Under the pieces are notes generated by a model. The model was given only the letters and a program-made list of their open reading frames with translations. It was not told where the DNA came from and did not search any database. Position numbers and translations under genes: made by a program. Shown here piece after piece: positions 49,259-60,411 of a stretch of 64,000 nucleotides of DNA; position 1 is the first letter of the stretch; each line of letters begins with the position of its first letter. Location: contig CAJQUN010001325.1 in NCBI GenBank assembly GCA_907163345.1, forward strand, positions 1 through 64,000. The letters run 5' to 3'. Origin of the DNA: Haberlea rhodopensis. Its lineage: Eukaryota; Streptophyta; Magnoliopsida; Lamiales; Gesneriaceae.

Positions 49259-50739
49259 ATCCCAAATAACCGAAGAACTACAAAAAGAAAAGGGAGACCC
49301 ACCTCAGATCATCAAGAAACGTTTTTGGTATTCATCAAAGACAGGTTAAAAATTAAAAAAAAAAATAGCAAAAGCATAGAGTTTCAGAGAGCCGAGTTGG
49401 AATTATATAAAAAGGTGAACACAATATTCCGAATAGGTGAATAAAGACAAACAGAAAAGGGTCGTTCTTGGTTTTGTAAAAATGGTGGGTCAATTAGTGC
49501 ATAATAGGCGGTTTCTTGACTGAGGTGTGTGGAGAGACAAGAGTGTATGTGAAGCATAAAAATTGTGGGAAAGCCCAGAAATTGACATTATCACATTAAC
49601 GAGTTTTTAATATTTAAGGATAAAGTAAAGAGAGATCAGAGGTATGACAAAAGGAGCAAGACTTTGGCAGAAAGAAGAGTGATTTGAGTGCCAATAATAT
49701 ATTTCTGACATTCTTGCAAACTGTACTGTTTATGTGTGGATTCTTATTTTAAATATATGAATATTATTTAAACTAAAATTATTTAACTGAATTGATTTTT
49801 TATAAAAATAAATAATTAAATAAAGTAGGAACATATGGCGTGTCGATGAAAAATGATGATAGAGTTCACGTTGTCATTGGTAATATTATTGGTAATATTA
49901 TCTATACAGTATATAATGCATGAGGATCAAGATGGTTCGATCGTTTCAGACCAATGTCTAATCACACTAATATCCATGACAATCTAAAAATATTATCATC
50001 ACGCTTACCAGCTGTATGTCTACCAATTTAAGTTATGCACTTCTCAATCTTATAAATTACATCACATCTACCATAAAAATATTATCATCACGGTATAATC
50101 ATTTCATAATTTAAATCAGAAAAACTAAAACCAGGATAAAAAAATTACGTTACAATTATCACGTTATTTTATAAAAAAATATATATTTATGCTCTCAAAG
50201 AGTGCAGAAAGGTAGTAGTATTACATTATTGTTGAAACTTACCCTTTAATAGGAACAATTATATGTTTGAATCAAATACTCTGCTAATAATTTACTCCTA
50301 ACTTCACCACACTTTATCTTTATCTCCAAAAAGGAGGGTTGAATAGGTGTTTTATAATTAAATTAAAATTTCCGAAAAATAAAATTATTTAAAAACATAT
50401 AATATATGGGCCGAGAAAAATAAAGTGTGTACGTGTGCATTTAATTGGGCCCATTCTTTAATTTAGCCCGGCCTAATTTGACAATTGGGCATGCAAACCA
50501 ACCAATGATGTTAAATCAAATTCATGACTTATAGAATATAATAGTTCATTTATACACATGGAAAAGCTATGTTTCCCTGTAATTTGTTGTACAAAATTCG
50601 AGATTGAGAAATAAAGCAAAAGAAGGATTAGATTTCTCGAGTATTATGAAGCGGGGAATTCGATTGTACGGAGAATTAGCATTTGCAAATAACGCAAACG
50701 AGGGAGAGTCAAACTCCAAGTTTCATTCAAAAAATTTAA
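49259..50739. other. Upstream region of the NPH3 gene and AT-rich spacer
   Basis: Promoter and spacer. No additional gene or delimited repeat supported. Confidence 0.45.
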
Positions 50740-52448
50740 CGACATCAACAATTAAGTCTTTAATCCCAATGAATTGGGTATGCTACATGAACAATAGATA
50801 TAATCAAGTTGGGTCGGACACATGCTTCTTTTTTCACCAAGCGCTTCTATTGGTCGGAATATCCTCTTTAATCATCTTGAACTCTAAGTTTTGCGTATAA
50901 CTTCAAGTCATATCTTCTTTGGTTGTCCTCTCGCTATCGTGAAATGACCAAAATCCATGGAATCCACTCGCACATATGCGTATTGATGAGCCTATGCCGT
51001 ACGTGATCAAACCAACGTAAGCGACTTTCTTGCATATTCTCTTCTATACAAGCTACACCTACTTCAGTTCGAATATATTCGTTCCTTATTTTATTTCTTC
51101 TGGTCTTACCGCACATCCAATGAAGAATACGCATCTCTGTCACACTCATCTTTTGGATGTGATTCATCTTGGATGCCCACTGCCCATCATTCCATATCAT
51201 ATAACATTGCAGGTCTAATGACGGTTCTATAAAACTTTTTCTACAATTTCAGAGGGATATTACGATTGCATAGAACTCTGATGCCGTTTCTCCATTTAAA
51301 ACAGTCTGCTTGAATCACGTGGTTAACGTCACTGTTACTCTATCTATCCTTTTGGAAAACAGAACCTAGGTATCGAAACTTGGTGCTCGTCGATACCTAA
51401 TGACCATCGAATGCTACAACAACAGGATCCCGAATGGTACGACCAATTGCACTCCATATATTCCGATTTATACCTACTTAATCTAAAACATTTTGATTCC
51501 AATGTGTCTATCCATAACTCAAATTCGGCATTACCCCTGCTCTGGTATCGTCGATAAAAAAAGCATAACATCGTAATCGAAAGCATGGTCCAAGGTAATT
51601 CAATTAGTATGTCTTTTGTTTTCTCATCCATCACTAGGGCGAACAAAAAAGGGCTCAACACAAACCCTTGGTGCAATACAATAGTGGTCGAGAATTCACT
51701 TGTCACCCAAATGCACGTTATCGCATTTGATGCTACTTTGTCGTACATGTCCTTGATTATATTGACATACTTGATGTGAACTATTTTCTTCATCAAATTC
51801 CACCATAATATCCCCATTGAGACTTTATCGTAGACCTTCTTCATGTCTATAAAGATCATATGTAAATCTTTACTCTTCTGACGATAGCGCTTGACAAGTT
51901 GACGAATTAAATGGAGAGCTTCCGTAGTTGACCAACCTGACATGAATCCAAATTGGTTCTCCGAGATCTTAATATCCATTCTTAACCGACATTCAATTAT
52001 ATTCTCCCAAAGCTTCATTGTGTGACACATGAGTTTTATACCACGTTAGTCTCTGAATGTCACCTTTGTTTCTATAGATAGGGATGAGAGTACTCTTTCT
52101 CCATTCATTTGGAATTTTGTTACTCATCTAGATCTTGTCAAATAGATCTGTTAGCCACTATATCCCCGTCGGTCCTAAATATCTCCATACTTCAATAGGG
52201 ATTCTATCAAGACCAACTGCTCTTCGTGCTTTTAAAAATTGTTCAAAGCTTATTTAACCTCGAATTTTCTAATTCTACTAGTAAACTCACAGTTTACATC
52301 ATGTTGATGGATGTTAAGATCATTCAAATCTTGGCTAAAGCTATGAATGAACAAGCTGTTAAAATAATCCTTCCATCTTGTTTTGATGTCCTTATCTCTA
52401 ACCAAGACTTTATGGTTGTCATCTTTTATGCATTTCACTATACATAAG
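50740..52448 (-). mobile_element. RTE-like LINE, 3' half (reverse transcriptase), decayed
   Basis: Minus-strand blocks: SQDLNDLNIHQHDVNC region (52438-52250), reverse transcriptase FGFMSGWSTTEALHLIRQ, HMIFIDMKKVYDKVSMGILW, and LHQGFVLSPFLFALVMDE (52030-51344), and the C-terminal SVTEMRILHWMCGKTRRNK (51130-51040). The 3' end near 50740 has ATTCATTGGGATTAAAGACT followed by a TTGTTG-like tail on the minus strand, as in plant RTE-type LINEs. Stops and frameshifts make it non-functional. Its 5' half continues at 62140 beyond the inserted copia element. Confidence 0.8.
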
Positions 52449-52639
52449 TGTTGCGCCTTGAAACGCTACAACTCTCATTCCTCTATTTTAAATAAAATTA
52501 TCGTTTTTGTTTTGATGATTACAAAACCTATACATTTTGTACTAATGATTTTTATTGAGTATGCAGCTTAAATTATGATCAAATTTGAAGATTGTAATAG
52601 ATTTGAAATGCCAAAGAAATTGTCTTTTGGAAGACACAG

Positions 52640-53080
52640 ATCGCCCCAGGCGATGAGTGCCATCGCCCCAGGCGATGAGTGCCAGGCGAGGATCGCCACG
52701 CCCATCGACAGAGGCGATGGCTAGGCGAGCATGCGGGGCAGATCGCCCCAGGCGATGGTGACCATCGCCTGAGGCGATGGCAGCCACAGGGTCTTCGCCC
52801 CCGCACATCGACTGAAGCGACGCCGAGGCAATGCGCGGGCACGCGCGCGGGGAGTTCGCCCGAGGCGATGGCACGAACGCCTGAGACGATGGTCTGGAAC
52901 GCCTGAGGCGATGTCGAGTTCGTTTGAGGCGATGCAAATTTTGGACATGCTGAAGCTACGGCCTTAATTTTTGCTCTTGATCGCCTGAGGCGATCACCGA
53001 TCGCCTGAGGCGATCTGAGGATTTTTGACCGTTGGAACGCGGCGATAGGTGATCGCCCGAGGCGATGTCCGAGGCGATCG
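52640..53080 (+). repeat. Palindrome cluster in the 5' LTR
   Basis: Complete and variant copies of ATCGCCTGAGGCGAT (arms ATCGCC and GGCGAT round a 3-base centre) occur at about 52645, 52665, 52742, 52763, 52856, 52900, 52980, 52998 and 53052, plus half-sites. Centres are TGA, CCA or CGA. Confidence 0.85.
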
Positions 53081-53141
53081 AGGAGTGATTCAAGCCTTAC
53101 TTGAAGCAACGGCTAGTAGGAGCCTAGGGGGCCTTCTACAC

Positions 53142-53149
53142 TATAAATA
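53142..53149 (+). promoter_or_regulatory. TATA box of the 5' LTR
   Basis: ACTATAAATATGGG, about 60 bases after the last palindrome, in the position expected for the U3 promoter. The same box is at 61576 in the 3' LTR. Confidence 0.7.
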
Positions 53150-53707
53150 TGGGTGTTTTGGATCATTTTGAAGTCAAGAAACAAGAGTATAAACTACAAG
53201 AAAGTTGTGTGCAATCAAAATCATTCTAGCATTGCAAACTTCATACATTTATATTGTATTGGAGTTTGTAATTTACTTCTTGTGTGTGATCTTTTGATTC
53301 TTGTTGTTGGTACACCGTGAAGGTGTGATTTGATTATTGTAAAGGTCCTCCAACACCGACGCAAGTTGGAAAATTGTATAAGTCGCCAATAAGTGAAGTT
53401 GGTGCAAGATTGTGGCTATCCTTGGAGCCCTTAAGGCCAAGAAGAAGTTGTTCTAGTGGATCCTCGGTTGGACGTTTTCTAGCCGGGAAGAGGAGACGTA
53501 GGCGATTCATCGCCGAACTTCTATAACAAATTCTTGTCTCATTTTATTGCTTTATTTCCATTAAGCATTTATTTATTTTGTTCTTTCTATTTATCGATTG
53601 ACTAAAGGCTTCCGCAAGCGCAAAATTATTTTATTTTTACAAACTCATTTTAAAAGGCTAAAGTAGCCAAGGAACCTCATTCACCCCCCCTCTTAGGTTC
53701 CAACAAG

Positions 53708-53720
53708 TGGTATCAGAGCC
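53708..53720 (+). other. Primer-binding site for initiator methionine tRNA
   Basis: TGGTATCAGAGCC begins two bases after the 5' LTR and is the usual copia primer site complementary to the 3' end of tRNA-iMet. Confidence 0.93.
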
Positions 53721-53753
53721 ATTTGATTTTTGTTTTTAAATCAAATCTCTTTT

Positions 53754-55319
53754 ATGGCTAATCTAGCAAATGAGTTTGCTCAAGGTCAATCGACGAATCG
53801 CCCTCCGCTTTTCACGGGTGATAACTACGGTTATTGGAAAAATAGAATTTCTCTATATATCCAATCCGTAGATTATGATCTATGGAAAATCATAGTGAAA
53901 GGTCCACATATTCCTTTAAAGGAAGTTGGGGGAATTAGTGTTCCCAAAGAAATGGACGATTTCACTAGAGCGGATATGATATTAATTTCACAAAATGCTA
54001 AAGCGATTAACATTTTGCATTGTGCCTTAGATATGAAGGAGTACAACCGGATCTCGATGTGCTCAACCGCAAAGGAAATTTGGGACAAATTGCAAATTTG
54101 TCATGAGGGCACTAATCAAGTGAAGGAGACCAAGATTGATCTATTGCAACTCAAGTATGAAACTTTTGAGATGGAGTCCGGAGAAAACATTGATTCAATG
54201 TTTAGAAGGCTCACTCAAATCATCAATGAGCTTGCCCAACTTGGAGAGAAGTATCCTCCAAAACAAATATGGAGAAGAGCACTTAGAGCCCTACCACAAG
54301 AATGGGATGCCAAGAGGACGGCCATCATTGAATCTAACAAAGGAGATAGTGCATCATATGATATTGATGAACTTCATGGTACCTTGGTTACCCATGAACT
54401 TGAGATGTCAACCCGGAAGGAAATGAAAAAGGATGAAGAAAAAGCAAAAGGCAAGGGGATTGCCTTGGTTGGAAAGAAAGCACAATCCGATGACGAAGAT
54501 GATGAGGAAATGGCATTGTTCACAAGGAAGTTCAAGAAGTTCTACCGGAAATACAACAAGCCAAAGACCTCCGAATCCAACAAGAATTCTACTAAACGAG
54601 AGGTAACTTGTTATAATTGTCAACAAAATGGTCATTATGCTAATGAATGTCCAAGTAGAAAGAAGGCGGATAAGGGAAAGAAGAAAGCTTTAATGGCCAC
54701 ATGGAGTGATAGTGACTCCGATGAAGAAGTAGCAAACCTTTGTCTAATGGCTCTTGAAGATGAAGATGAAGATGATGAGGTACCATCTTATGATGAATTA
54801 TTAGATGCTTATAATGAAATTATTGATGTTCTTGGTAAATCTAAAAAGAGTAATAAATTGTTAAAGTTGGACTTGGCTAAAAAGGAAGAAGAAAATATTA
54901 CTTTGAAAAATGAACTACTTGATTTAAAGAAATCTTTTGGGAAGTTTAATGATAGTGGTGTAATGCTTCATGAATTGCTTGGCTTGCAAAGATGTAGCTT
55001 TGATAAAGCCGGATTAGGCTTCTCAAGCAAGTCAAAAACATTTTCAAGCTTGTTAGCCAAAGCCAAGCATAATCCCCCTACTTGCACCTATTGTTGTAAG
55101 GTTGGTCATGTTAGAAATAAATGTAGATTTTTCAAAAATCAATACCAACCAAACAAGAGGTGGAAGTGGATTCCTAAATCCCCCATTGTTACTAACCAAC
55201 ATGGACCCAAAGAACAATTGGGTACCAAAGGTCCAAATATTAAAAATTTGTTTTGTAGGGAGGAACAAGTAAGAGGTCCAATTCTTGGTATCTCGATAGT
55301 GGATGCTCAAGACATATGA
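53754..55319 (+). CDS. Copia gag
   Basis: The first ATG after the primer site is at 53754 (MANLANEFAQGQ); upstream in-frame sequence has no ATG. The 521-residue protein has the copia gag capsid-like part (FTGDNYGYWKNRI, then LRALPQEWDAKRT), a charged acidic segment, and two CCHC knuckles (CYNCQQNGHYANEC about residue 285 and CTYCCKVGHVRNKC about 444). It would package the element RNA into cytoplasmic particles. The frame ends at 55319, just inside the protease region, which is in another frame. Confidence 0.9.
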   Translation: MANLANEFAQGQSTNRPPLFTGDNYGYWKNRISLYIQSVDYDLWKIIVKGPHIPLKEVGGISVPKEMDDFTRADMILISQNAKAINILHCALDMKEYNRISMCSTAKEIWDKLQICHEGTNQVKETKIDLLQLKYETFEMESGENIDSMFRRLTQIINELAQLGEKYPPKQIWRRALRALPQEWDAKRTAIIESNKGDSASYDIDELHGTLVTHELEMSTRKEMKKDEEKAKGKGIALVGKKAQSDDEDDEEMALFTRKFKKFYRKYNKPKTSESNKNSTKREVTCYNCQQNGHYANECPSRKKADKGKKKALMATWSDSDSDEEVANLCLMALEDEDEDDEVPSYDELLDAYNEIIDVLGKSKKSNKLLKLDLAKKEEENITLKNELLDLKKSFGKFNDSGVMLHELLGLQRCSFDKAGLGFSSKSKTFSSLLAKAKHNPPTCTYCCKVGHVRNKCRFFKNQYQPNKRWKWIPKSPIVTNQHGPKEQLGTKGPNIKNLFCREEQVRGPILGISIVDAQDI

Positions 55320-58300
55320 CGGGTGACAAGAACTTGTTCTTGTCACTAAAAGCTAAAAGTGGAGGAAGTGTCACCTTTGGAGACAATAGCAAAGGAATCA
55401 TTGAAGGCATTGGCTCAATTGGTAACTCTAACTCTACTATTATTGATGATGTACTTTATGTCAAAGGACTTAAGCATAACCTTCTTAGCATAAGTCAATT
55501 ATGTGATAAAGGTTATGAAGTCTCATTTGCATCACTTCATTGCACCGTATCATACACTCATGACAAATCCATTAAATTCATTGGTTATAGAAGTGAGAAT
55601 GTGTACAAGGTTGATTTGGATAATCTTTCTTCTCAAAATGTAAAATGCCTTGTAACATTGAATGATAACAAAAATGTGTTATGGCATAGACGACTTGGTC
55701 ATGTTGGATTGAGCACCATTGGTAAGATTCAAAAACTTGATCTTGTTGTTGGATTGCCTAACCTTGATTTACAAGTTGATTCTATTTGTGATGCTTGTCA
55801 ACTAGGAAAGCATACTAGAGAATCTTTCAAAAATAAAAATGTTATCTCCACTTCTATGCCACTTGAATTGCTTCATTTAGACTTGTGTGGTCCTTCAAGA
55901 ACAACTAGTCTAGGTGGAAAATCTTATGCATTTGTCATTGTGGATGATTTCTCTAGATTCACTTGGACATTGTTCTTAGCCCATAAAAGTGATGCCTTTG
56001 AGAATTTCAAAATATTTGCAAAAAGAGTTGAGAATGAGAAAACTCTTTCAATAAAAAGTATCCGTAGTGACCACGGAACCGAATTTGAGAATGAAAATTT
56101 TATAAACTTTTGTGATGACAAAGGCATTGGTCACAACTTTTCTTGTCCTAGGACACCTCAACAAAATGGTGTTGTTGAAAGGAAGAATAGGACATTAGTG
56201 GAAATTGCACGTACTATGCTATGTGAATATTCACTTCCAAAATATTTTTGGGCCGAGGCAATGAGCACCGCATGTTATATCATTAATCGTTCATCAATAA
56301 GGCCAATTCTCAAGAAAACTCCATATGAATTATGGAGGGGGAGAAAGCCTAACATTTCTTACTTCAAGGCTTTTGGTTCAAAGTGCTTCATTCACAACAA
56401 TGGTAAGGATAACCTTGGTAAGTTTGATGCCAAATCGGATGAAGGTATATTTCTTGGTTATTCTAATACTAGTAAAGCATATAGAGTATTTAATAAACGT
56501 AATCTTATTGTTGAGGAATCTATTCATGTTATATTTGATGAGACTAACACTCGAATATCAAGAATTTCCATGGATGGTGATGATGAAGAATTACTTGAGC
56601 AAAGGAGAGAATCAACCACCCTTGAGAATTCTAGTGGTGATAAAGAAGAACAAAGAGTGGAGTCAAGTAATTCCAAAGAGGATGGAGAACTTCCAAAGGA
56701 TTGGAAAACCACCAAGGATCATCCCATGGATCTCATAATTGGTAGTCCATCAAAAGGGGTAAAAACTCGATCCTCATATATCAATATTTGTAATCATCTT
56801 GCTTTCATTTCTCACATAGAGCCTAAGGTCATTAATGATGCATTACTTGATGATTCTTGGATCTTGGCTATGCAAGAGGAACTAAATCAATTCACTAGAA
56901 ATAAAGTTTGGAATCTTGTACCTAGGCCTTCGAACAACACCATAATTGGAACAAAATGGGTATTTAGAAATAAAATGGATGAACATGGGACGATTATTCG
57001 AAACAAGGCTAGGTTGGTAGCTAAAGGATATTGCCAAGAAGAGGGCATAGATTTTGATGAAACATATGCACCCGTTGCTCGCTTAGAATCCATTCGCATG
57101 TTTCTTGCTTTTGCTTGTTTTAAAGATTTTAAGCTCTTTCAAATGGATGTCAAGAGTGCCTTCTTGAATGGTGATTTGAAAGAAGAGGTGTATGTTGATC
57201 AACCACCCGGCTTTGAGGATCCACATTTTCCCGACCATGTTTTTAAACTTGATAAAGCTTTGTATGGTTTGAAACAAGCTCCTCGAGCTTGGTATGAAAA
57301 ACTATCTTCATTCTTAACCAAGAATGGCTTTACAAGAGGAAAAGTGGATATCACTTTGTTTACCTTAATTAAGGGAAATGATTTACTTATTGTTCAAATA
57401 TATGTTGATGATATCATATTTGGTGCTACTAATGAATCTTTGTGCAAGGAGTTTTCTAAATTGATGCAAGATAATTTTGAAATGAGCATGATGGGAGAAC
57501 TCAACTACTTTCTTGGATTGCAAATCAAACAATGCAAAGATGGAATCTTTATAAGCCAAGGAAAGTATGTCAAAGATATGCTAAATAAATTTGGAATGGA
57601 TAATACTAAAAGTGCATCAACACCAATTAGCTCATCAACCAAGCTTGACAAGGATGAACAAGGTAAACCAATTTGTCAAAAGCTTTATAGGAGTATGATT
57701 GGCTCTTTGCTTTATTTAACGGCTAGTAGGCCGGATATTATGTTTAGTGTTTGTTTATGTGCTAGATTTCAATCATCCCCAAAAGAATCACACTTGTTCG
57801 CCTTAAAACGCATTTTTAAATATCTTACAAAAACTCCAAATCTCGGCTTGTGGTATTCTAGAAACTCTTTCTTTGATTTGAAAGCTTACTCCGATGCCGA
57901 TTTTGGAGGATATAAGGTGGATAGGAAAAGCACTAGTGGTACTTGTTTCTTTCTCGGTAATAGCTTGGTATCTTGGTTTTCCAAAAAGCAAAATTGTGTT
58001 GCACTCTCAACAACCGAAGCCGAATACATGGCCGCCGGTAATTGTTGTGCACAAATCTTGTGGATGAAAAGCCAATTACTTGACTATGGGCTAGATGTTT
58101 CAAAAGTTCCAATCTTTTGTGATAACACTAGCACCATATGTTTATCTAAAAATCCAATTCAACATTCTCGAACTAAGCATATCGATATAAGGCACCATTT
58201 CATTCGTGACCATATCGAGCAAAATGATGTTGAATTATTTTATGTTAATACCAAGGATCAAATTGCCGATATTTTCACAAAACCACTAGACGAAAACACT

Positions 58301-58342
58301 TTTATTTTTCTTCGTGGTGAATTGGGTATGATTGAACTTTGA
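55259..58342 (+). CDS. Copia pol (protease end, integrase, RT, RNase H)
   Basis: The frame is open from 55259; its first ATG is at 55316. Just before that ATG the frame reads the protease active site (DSG). From the ATG, about 1008 residues show the GAG-pre-integrase block (VLWHRRLGHVG, about 121), the integrase zinc site and DDE core (LHLDLCGP about 187, SDHGTEFENE about 250, PQQNGVVERKNR about 280), reverse transcriptase (FQMDVKSAFLNG about 608, YVDDIIFG about 697) and RNase H (YSDADFGG about 858, STTEAEYMA about 898). Catalytic residues appear intact. Its frame is -1 relative to gag, with about 60 bases of overlap. Confidence 0.93.
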   Translation, partial: GGTSKRSNSWYLDSGCSRHMTGDKNLFLSLKAKSGGSVTFGDNSKGIIEGIGSIGNSNSTIIDDVLYVKGLKHNLLSISQLCDKGYEVSFASLHCTVSYTHDKSIKFIGYRSENVYKVDLDNLSSQNVKCLVTLNDNKNVLWHRRLGHVGLSTIGKIQKLDLVVGLPNLDLQVDSICDACQLGKHTRESFKNKNVISTSMPLELLHLDLCGPSRTTSLGGKSYAFVIVDDFSRFTWTLFLAHKSDAFENFKIFAKRVENEKTLSIKSIRSDHGTEFENENFINFCDDKGIGHNFSCPRTPQQNGVVERKNRTLVEIARTMLCEYSLPKYFWAEAMSTACYIINRSSIRPILKKTPYELWRGRKPNISYFKAFGSKCFIHNNGKDNLGKFDAKSDEGIFLGYSNTSKAYRVFNKRNLIVEESIHVIFDETNTRISRISMDGDDEELLEQRRESTTLENSSGDKEEQRVESSNSKEDGELPKDWKTTKDHPMDLIIGSPSKGVKTRSSYINICNHLAFISHIEPKVINDALLDDSWILAMQEELNQFTRNKVWNLVPRPSNNTIIGTKWVFRNKMDEHGTIIRNKARLVAKGYCQEEGIDFDETYAPVARLESIRMFLAFACFKDFKLFQMDVKSAFLNGDLKEEVYVDQPPGFEDPHFPDHVFKLDKALYGLKQAPRAWYEKLSSFLTKNGFTRGKVDITLFTLIKGNDLLIVQIYVDDIIFGATNESLCKEFSKLMQDNFEMSMMGELNYFLGLQIKQCKDGIFISQGKYVKDMLNKFGMDNTKSASTPISSSTKLDKDEQGKPICQKLYRSMIGSLLYLTASRPDIMFSVCLCARFQSSPKESHLFALKRIFKYLTKTPNLGLWYSRNSFFDLKAYSDADFGGYKVDRKSTSGTCFFLGNSLVSWFSKKQNCVALSTTEAEYMAAGNCCAQILWMKSQLLDYGLDVSKVPIFCDNTSTICLSKNPIQHSRTKHIDIRHHFIRDHIEQNDVELFYVNTKDQIADIFTKPLDENTFIFLRGELGMIEL

Positions 58343-58639
58343 GCATGTTTGCATACCTTAACAAATGATATCATATTTAGGGGGAGCTACTCTACTTCAT
58401 CATTTGTATAGAGCAATTGTGAAATTCATTTACATAAATTAATTATGTTAAATGAATTTTATAGCTCAAAATTTAATTTCAAAAGTGCATCTTGAAATCG
58501 CCTTTCAAAGTCACAAATTGTGAATTATTGTGTTTTTGAGATTATGTGATTATTTTTTGTTGTTAGATGGTTTAATGTTAGTTAGAATTATCAAAAATAA
58601 TTTTTTGGTCCAAAAATTAGCTCAAAATGTTGCCAAACC

Positions 58640-58803
58640 ATCGCCTCAGCATTCTGTGCGAAGTGCTCGTCCGTGGCTCGCATCGCCTCAAACGATCGCA
58701 AGCATCGCCTCGGGCGTGGCTCGCATCGCCTCAGGCGATCGCAAGCATCGCCTCAGGCGTTCTCGATCGCCTCAGGCGTTCTATAGATCGCCTCAGGCGA
58801 TCT
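58640..58803 (+). repeat. Internal palindrome cluster, opposite sense to the LTR
   Basis: Seven copies of ATCGCCTCAGGCGAT or close variants lie between pol and the third ORF. The centre is mostly TCA, the reverse complement of the TGA centre used in the LTRs. Confidence 0.85.
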
Positions 58804-59037
58804 CGTTTTTTAAAGTCAGGAGGCTACGGCTTTTGCTCATTTTTTCAGCAACTTTTCGTGTTTTTCACCCATAATTCGAGATTTCTTCATCTTTGTTATA
58901 ATCGATCATCCTAAGCCTTTCCAAACCATCAATTTCACTTTCCAAACAACAAATCTTCCAATTGGATTTTTGCAAACCCTAACCCCTTTTTCATAAAAAT
59001 CGAAACTTTACCTCAATTCTCTCAAATTTCTTGCAAT

Positions 59038-60411
59038 ATGTCTCGAAGCAACCGTGAAGAAGGAGAATCAAGCCGGAGGAGACGCTCTAATCGCTCCAAT
59101 AGGAATTATACGGGTCCTCCACTTGATGGTAAGCCTATTCCGGAAGACTATCTTACTCGCAAATTAATTCCGGGTTATATCTTTGATTTCGATTTCCTTA
59201 GGACTTCCCAGCTCCCAATTCTTGATTGGATTCAATTCCAACAATGGGAAAATTTTTTCAAACCCCCTAGAAAGAACGATTTTTTGTATCCATCCATGAT
59301 TCATTCTTTCTATGCCAATCTTGAACTGTTTGAGGGTGATGGTGAGTTAACTATCAAAACCATCGTTTGTAATCGCCCAATTGAATTCAATAGCACTGAA
59401 TTAGGAAATATTCTTCGCATTCCTTCGGAGGGTCCGGCTAAATTTGCTCTAGCTACTTGGCCCAATGATGGGGTATGTGATCCTGCCCAAGCCTTGTATC
59501 TCATATTTGGCGGAACCCCTCAATGTCCAAACCAATCCTTTCTTGTGAATTCCATCCCTACAAACTACCAAATCCTTCACAAGATTGTGATCACCTCGAT
59601 GATCCCTCGGGATGGTGATCGTCTTAGGTTGAAATTCTCTGATGTATACTTGATGTATTACATCATTACAATGACCCCCTTCAACCTACCTAGATTCATT
59701 GTCCAAATCTTTAGGAACACCGCCCATAATCCTAAAAAGGTTATTCTCCCATTCGGCCGTGTCCTAACAAAGATTTTTCTTCATTTCAACCTTCCTTTTG
59801 ATGACAATGAGAAACTCCCTATCAAGTCCAAGGACACCTTCAATCTAAGGTGTTTTTTGTTTAACAAAATTTCTTGGAATCCTTTCACTTCATGTTGGGT
59901 TAATGATCCGGGGAACCTACTTTCTGCCTTCAATCCTAAAGACCACCCCTCATTACCCATTGATAGGATGACTAGTGCCCAAAGGGTTCATTTTCCTTTC
60001 TTGATTGAACCAAATCTTGATGAGCCACCCATTCAGCATCAATCTCCATCTACCTTTGATGATATGATGAATATTGGGGCGGATATTCCAGCTCCTGATA
60101 GTCATCAACCTTCTTCTTCTTTTGAGTTCAATCAAGACGCTTTTGCCTTCTTTACTTCGCAATTCCAAAGCCTTCGTGAGGATATGAACTCACAATTTCA
60201 ATCCTTGAGAGTCGATATGAATTCTCAATTTCATTCCCTTCGAGATGATGTTGCGTCTCTTCGAGCTTACCAAGACTCCTCGAGAGAAGATTTGTCGTAT
60301 TTACGACATGAAGTGGACGCTCTTCGTTCTCAGTTTTCCAGTACTCACATGGATGAGGATACTACTCACGGGAATGATGGTGATGGTGATGGTGATGGCG
60401 GCTTAGATTGA
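59038..60411 (+). CDS. Third ORF of the Sirevirus (envelope-like position)
   Basis: A clean 457-residue ORF starting MSRSNREEGESSRRRRS. It has a conserved-looking globular part (about residues 25-320, with IQFQQWENFFKPP and GDRLRLKFSDVYLMYYI). Toward the end, near-repeats SQFQSLREDMN, SQFQSLRVDMN and SQFHSLRDDV suggest a coiled coil (about 375-435), and the tail is acidic. Proteins in this position are called env-like in SIRE1 and relatives. I see no signal peptide and no clear membrane anchor, so the role is unknown here. Confidence 0.8.
   Translation: MSRSNREEGESSRRRRSNRSNRNYTGPPLDGKPIPEDYLTRKLIPGYIFDFDFLRTSQLPILDWIQFQQWENFFKPPRKNDFLYPSMIHSFYANLELFEGDGELTIKTIVCNRPIEFNSTELGNILRIPSEGPAKFALATWPNDGVCDPAQALYLIFGGTPQCPNQSFLVNSIPTNYQILHKIVITSMIPRDGDRLRLKFSDVYLMYYIITMTPFNLPRFIVQIFRNTAHNPKKVILPFGRVLTKIFLHFNLPFDDNEKLPIKSKDTFNLRCFLFNKISWNPFTSCWVNDPGNLLSAFNPKDHPSLPIDRMTSAQRVHFPFLIEPNLDEPPIQHQSPSTFDDMMNIGADIPAPDSHQPSSSFEFNQDAFAFFTSQFQSLREDMNSQFQSLRVDMNSQFHSLRDDVASLRAYQDSSREDLSYLRHEVDALRSQFSSTHMDEDTTHGNDGDGDGDGGLD

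Larger units (their letters stand above)
52449..53705 (+). repeat. 5' LTR of the copia element
   Basis: 1257 bases, TGTTGCGCC..GGTTCCAACA. A GC-rich half (about 52640-53080) contains about a dozen short palindromes, then a TATA box and an AT-rich remainder. Short ORFs that run through the palindromes are by-products of the repeats. Confidence 0.95.

Noticed and set aside
50604..50900. 98-codon plus-strand ORF
   Set aside because: It overlaps the LINE 3' end on the opposite strand and has no recognised domain.
52579..53109. Minus-strand ORFs up to 176 codons with HRLRRS and IASG repeats in the LTR (also 61012-61527)
   Set aside because: They are by-products of the palindrome repeats being multiples of a GC-rich motif. 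They lie in the LTR and have no domain.
53730..53753. Upstream extension of gag
   Set aside because: The codon at 53730 is TTG, not ATG. The first ATG in frame is 53754.
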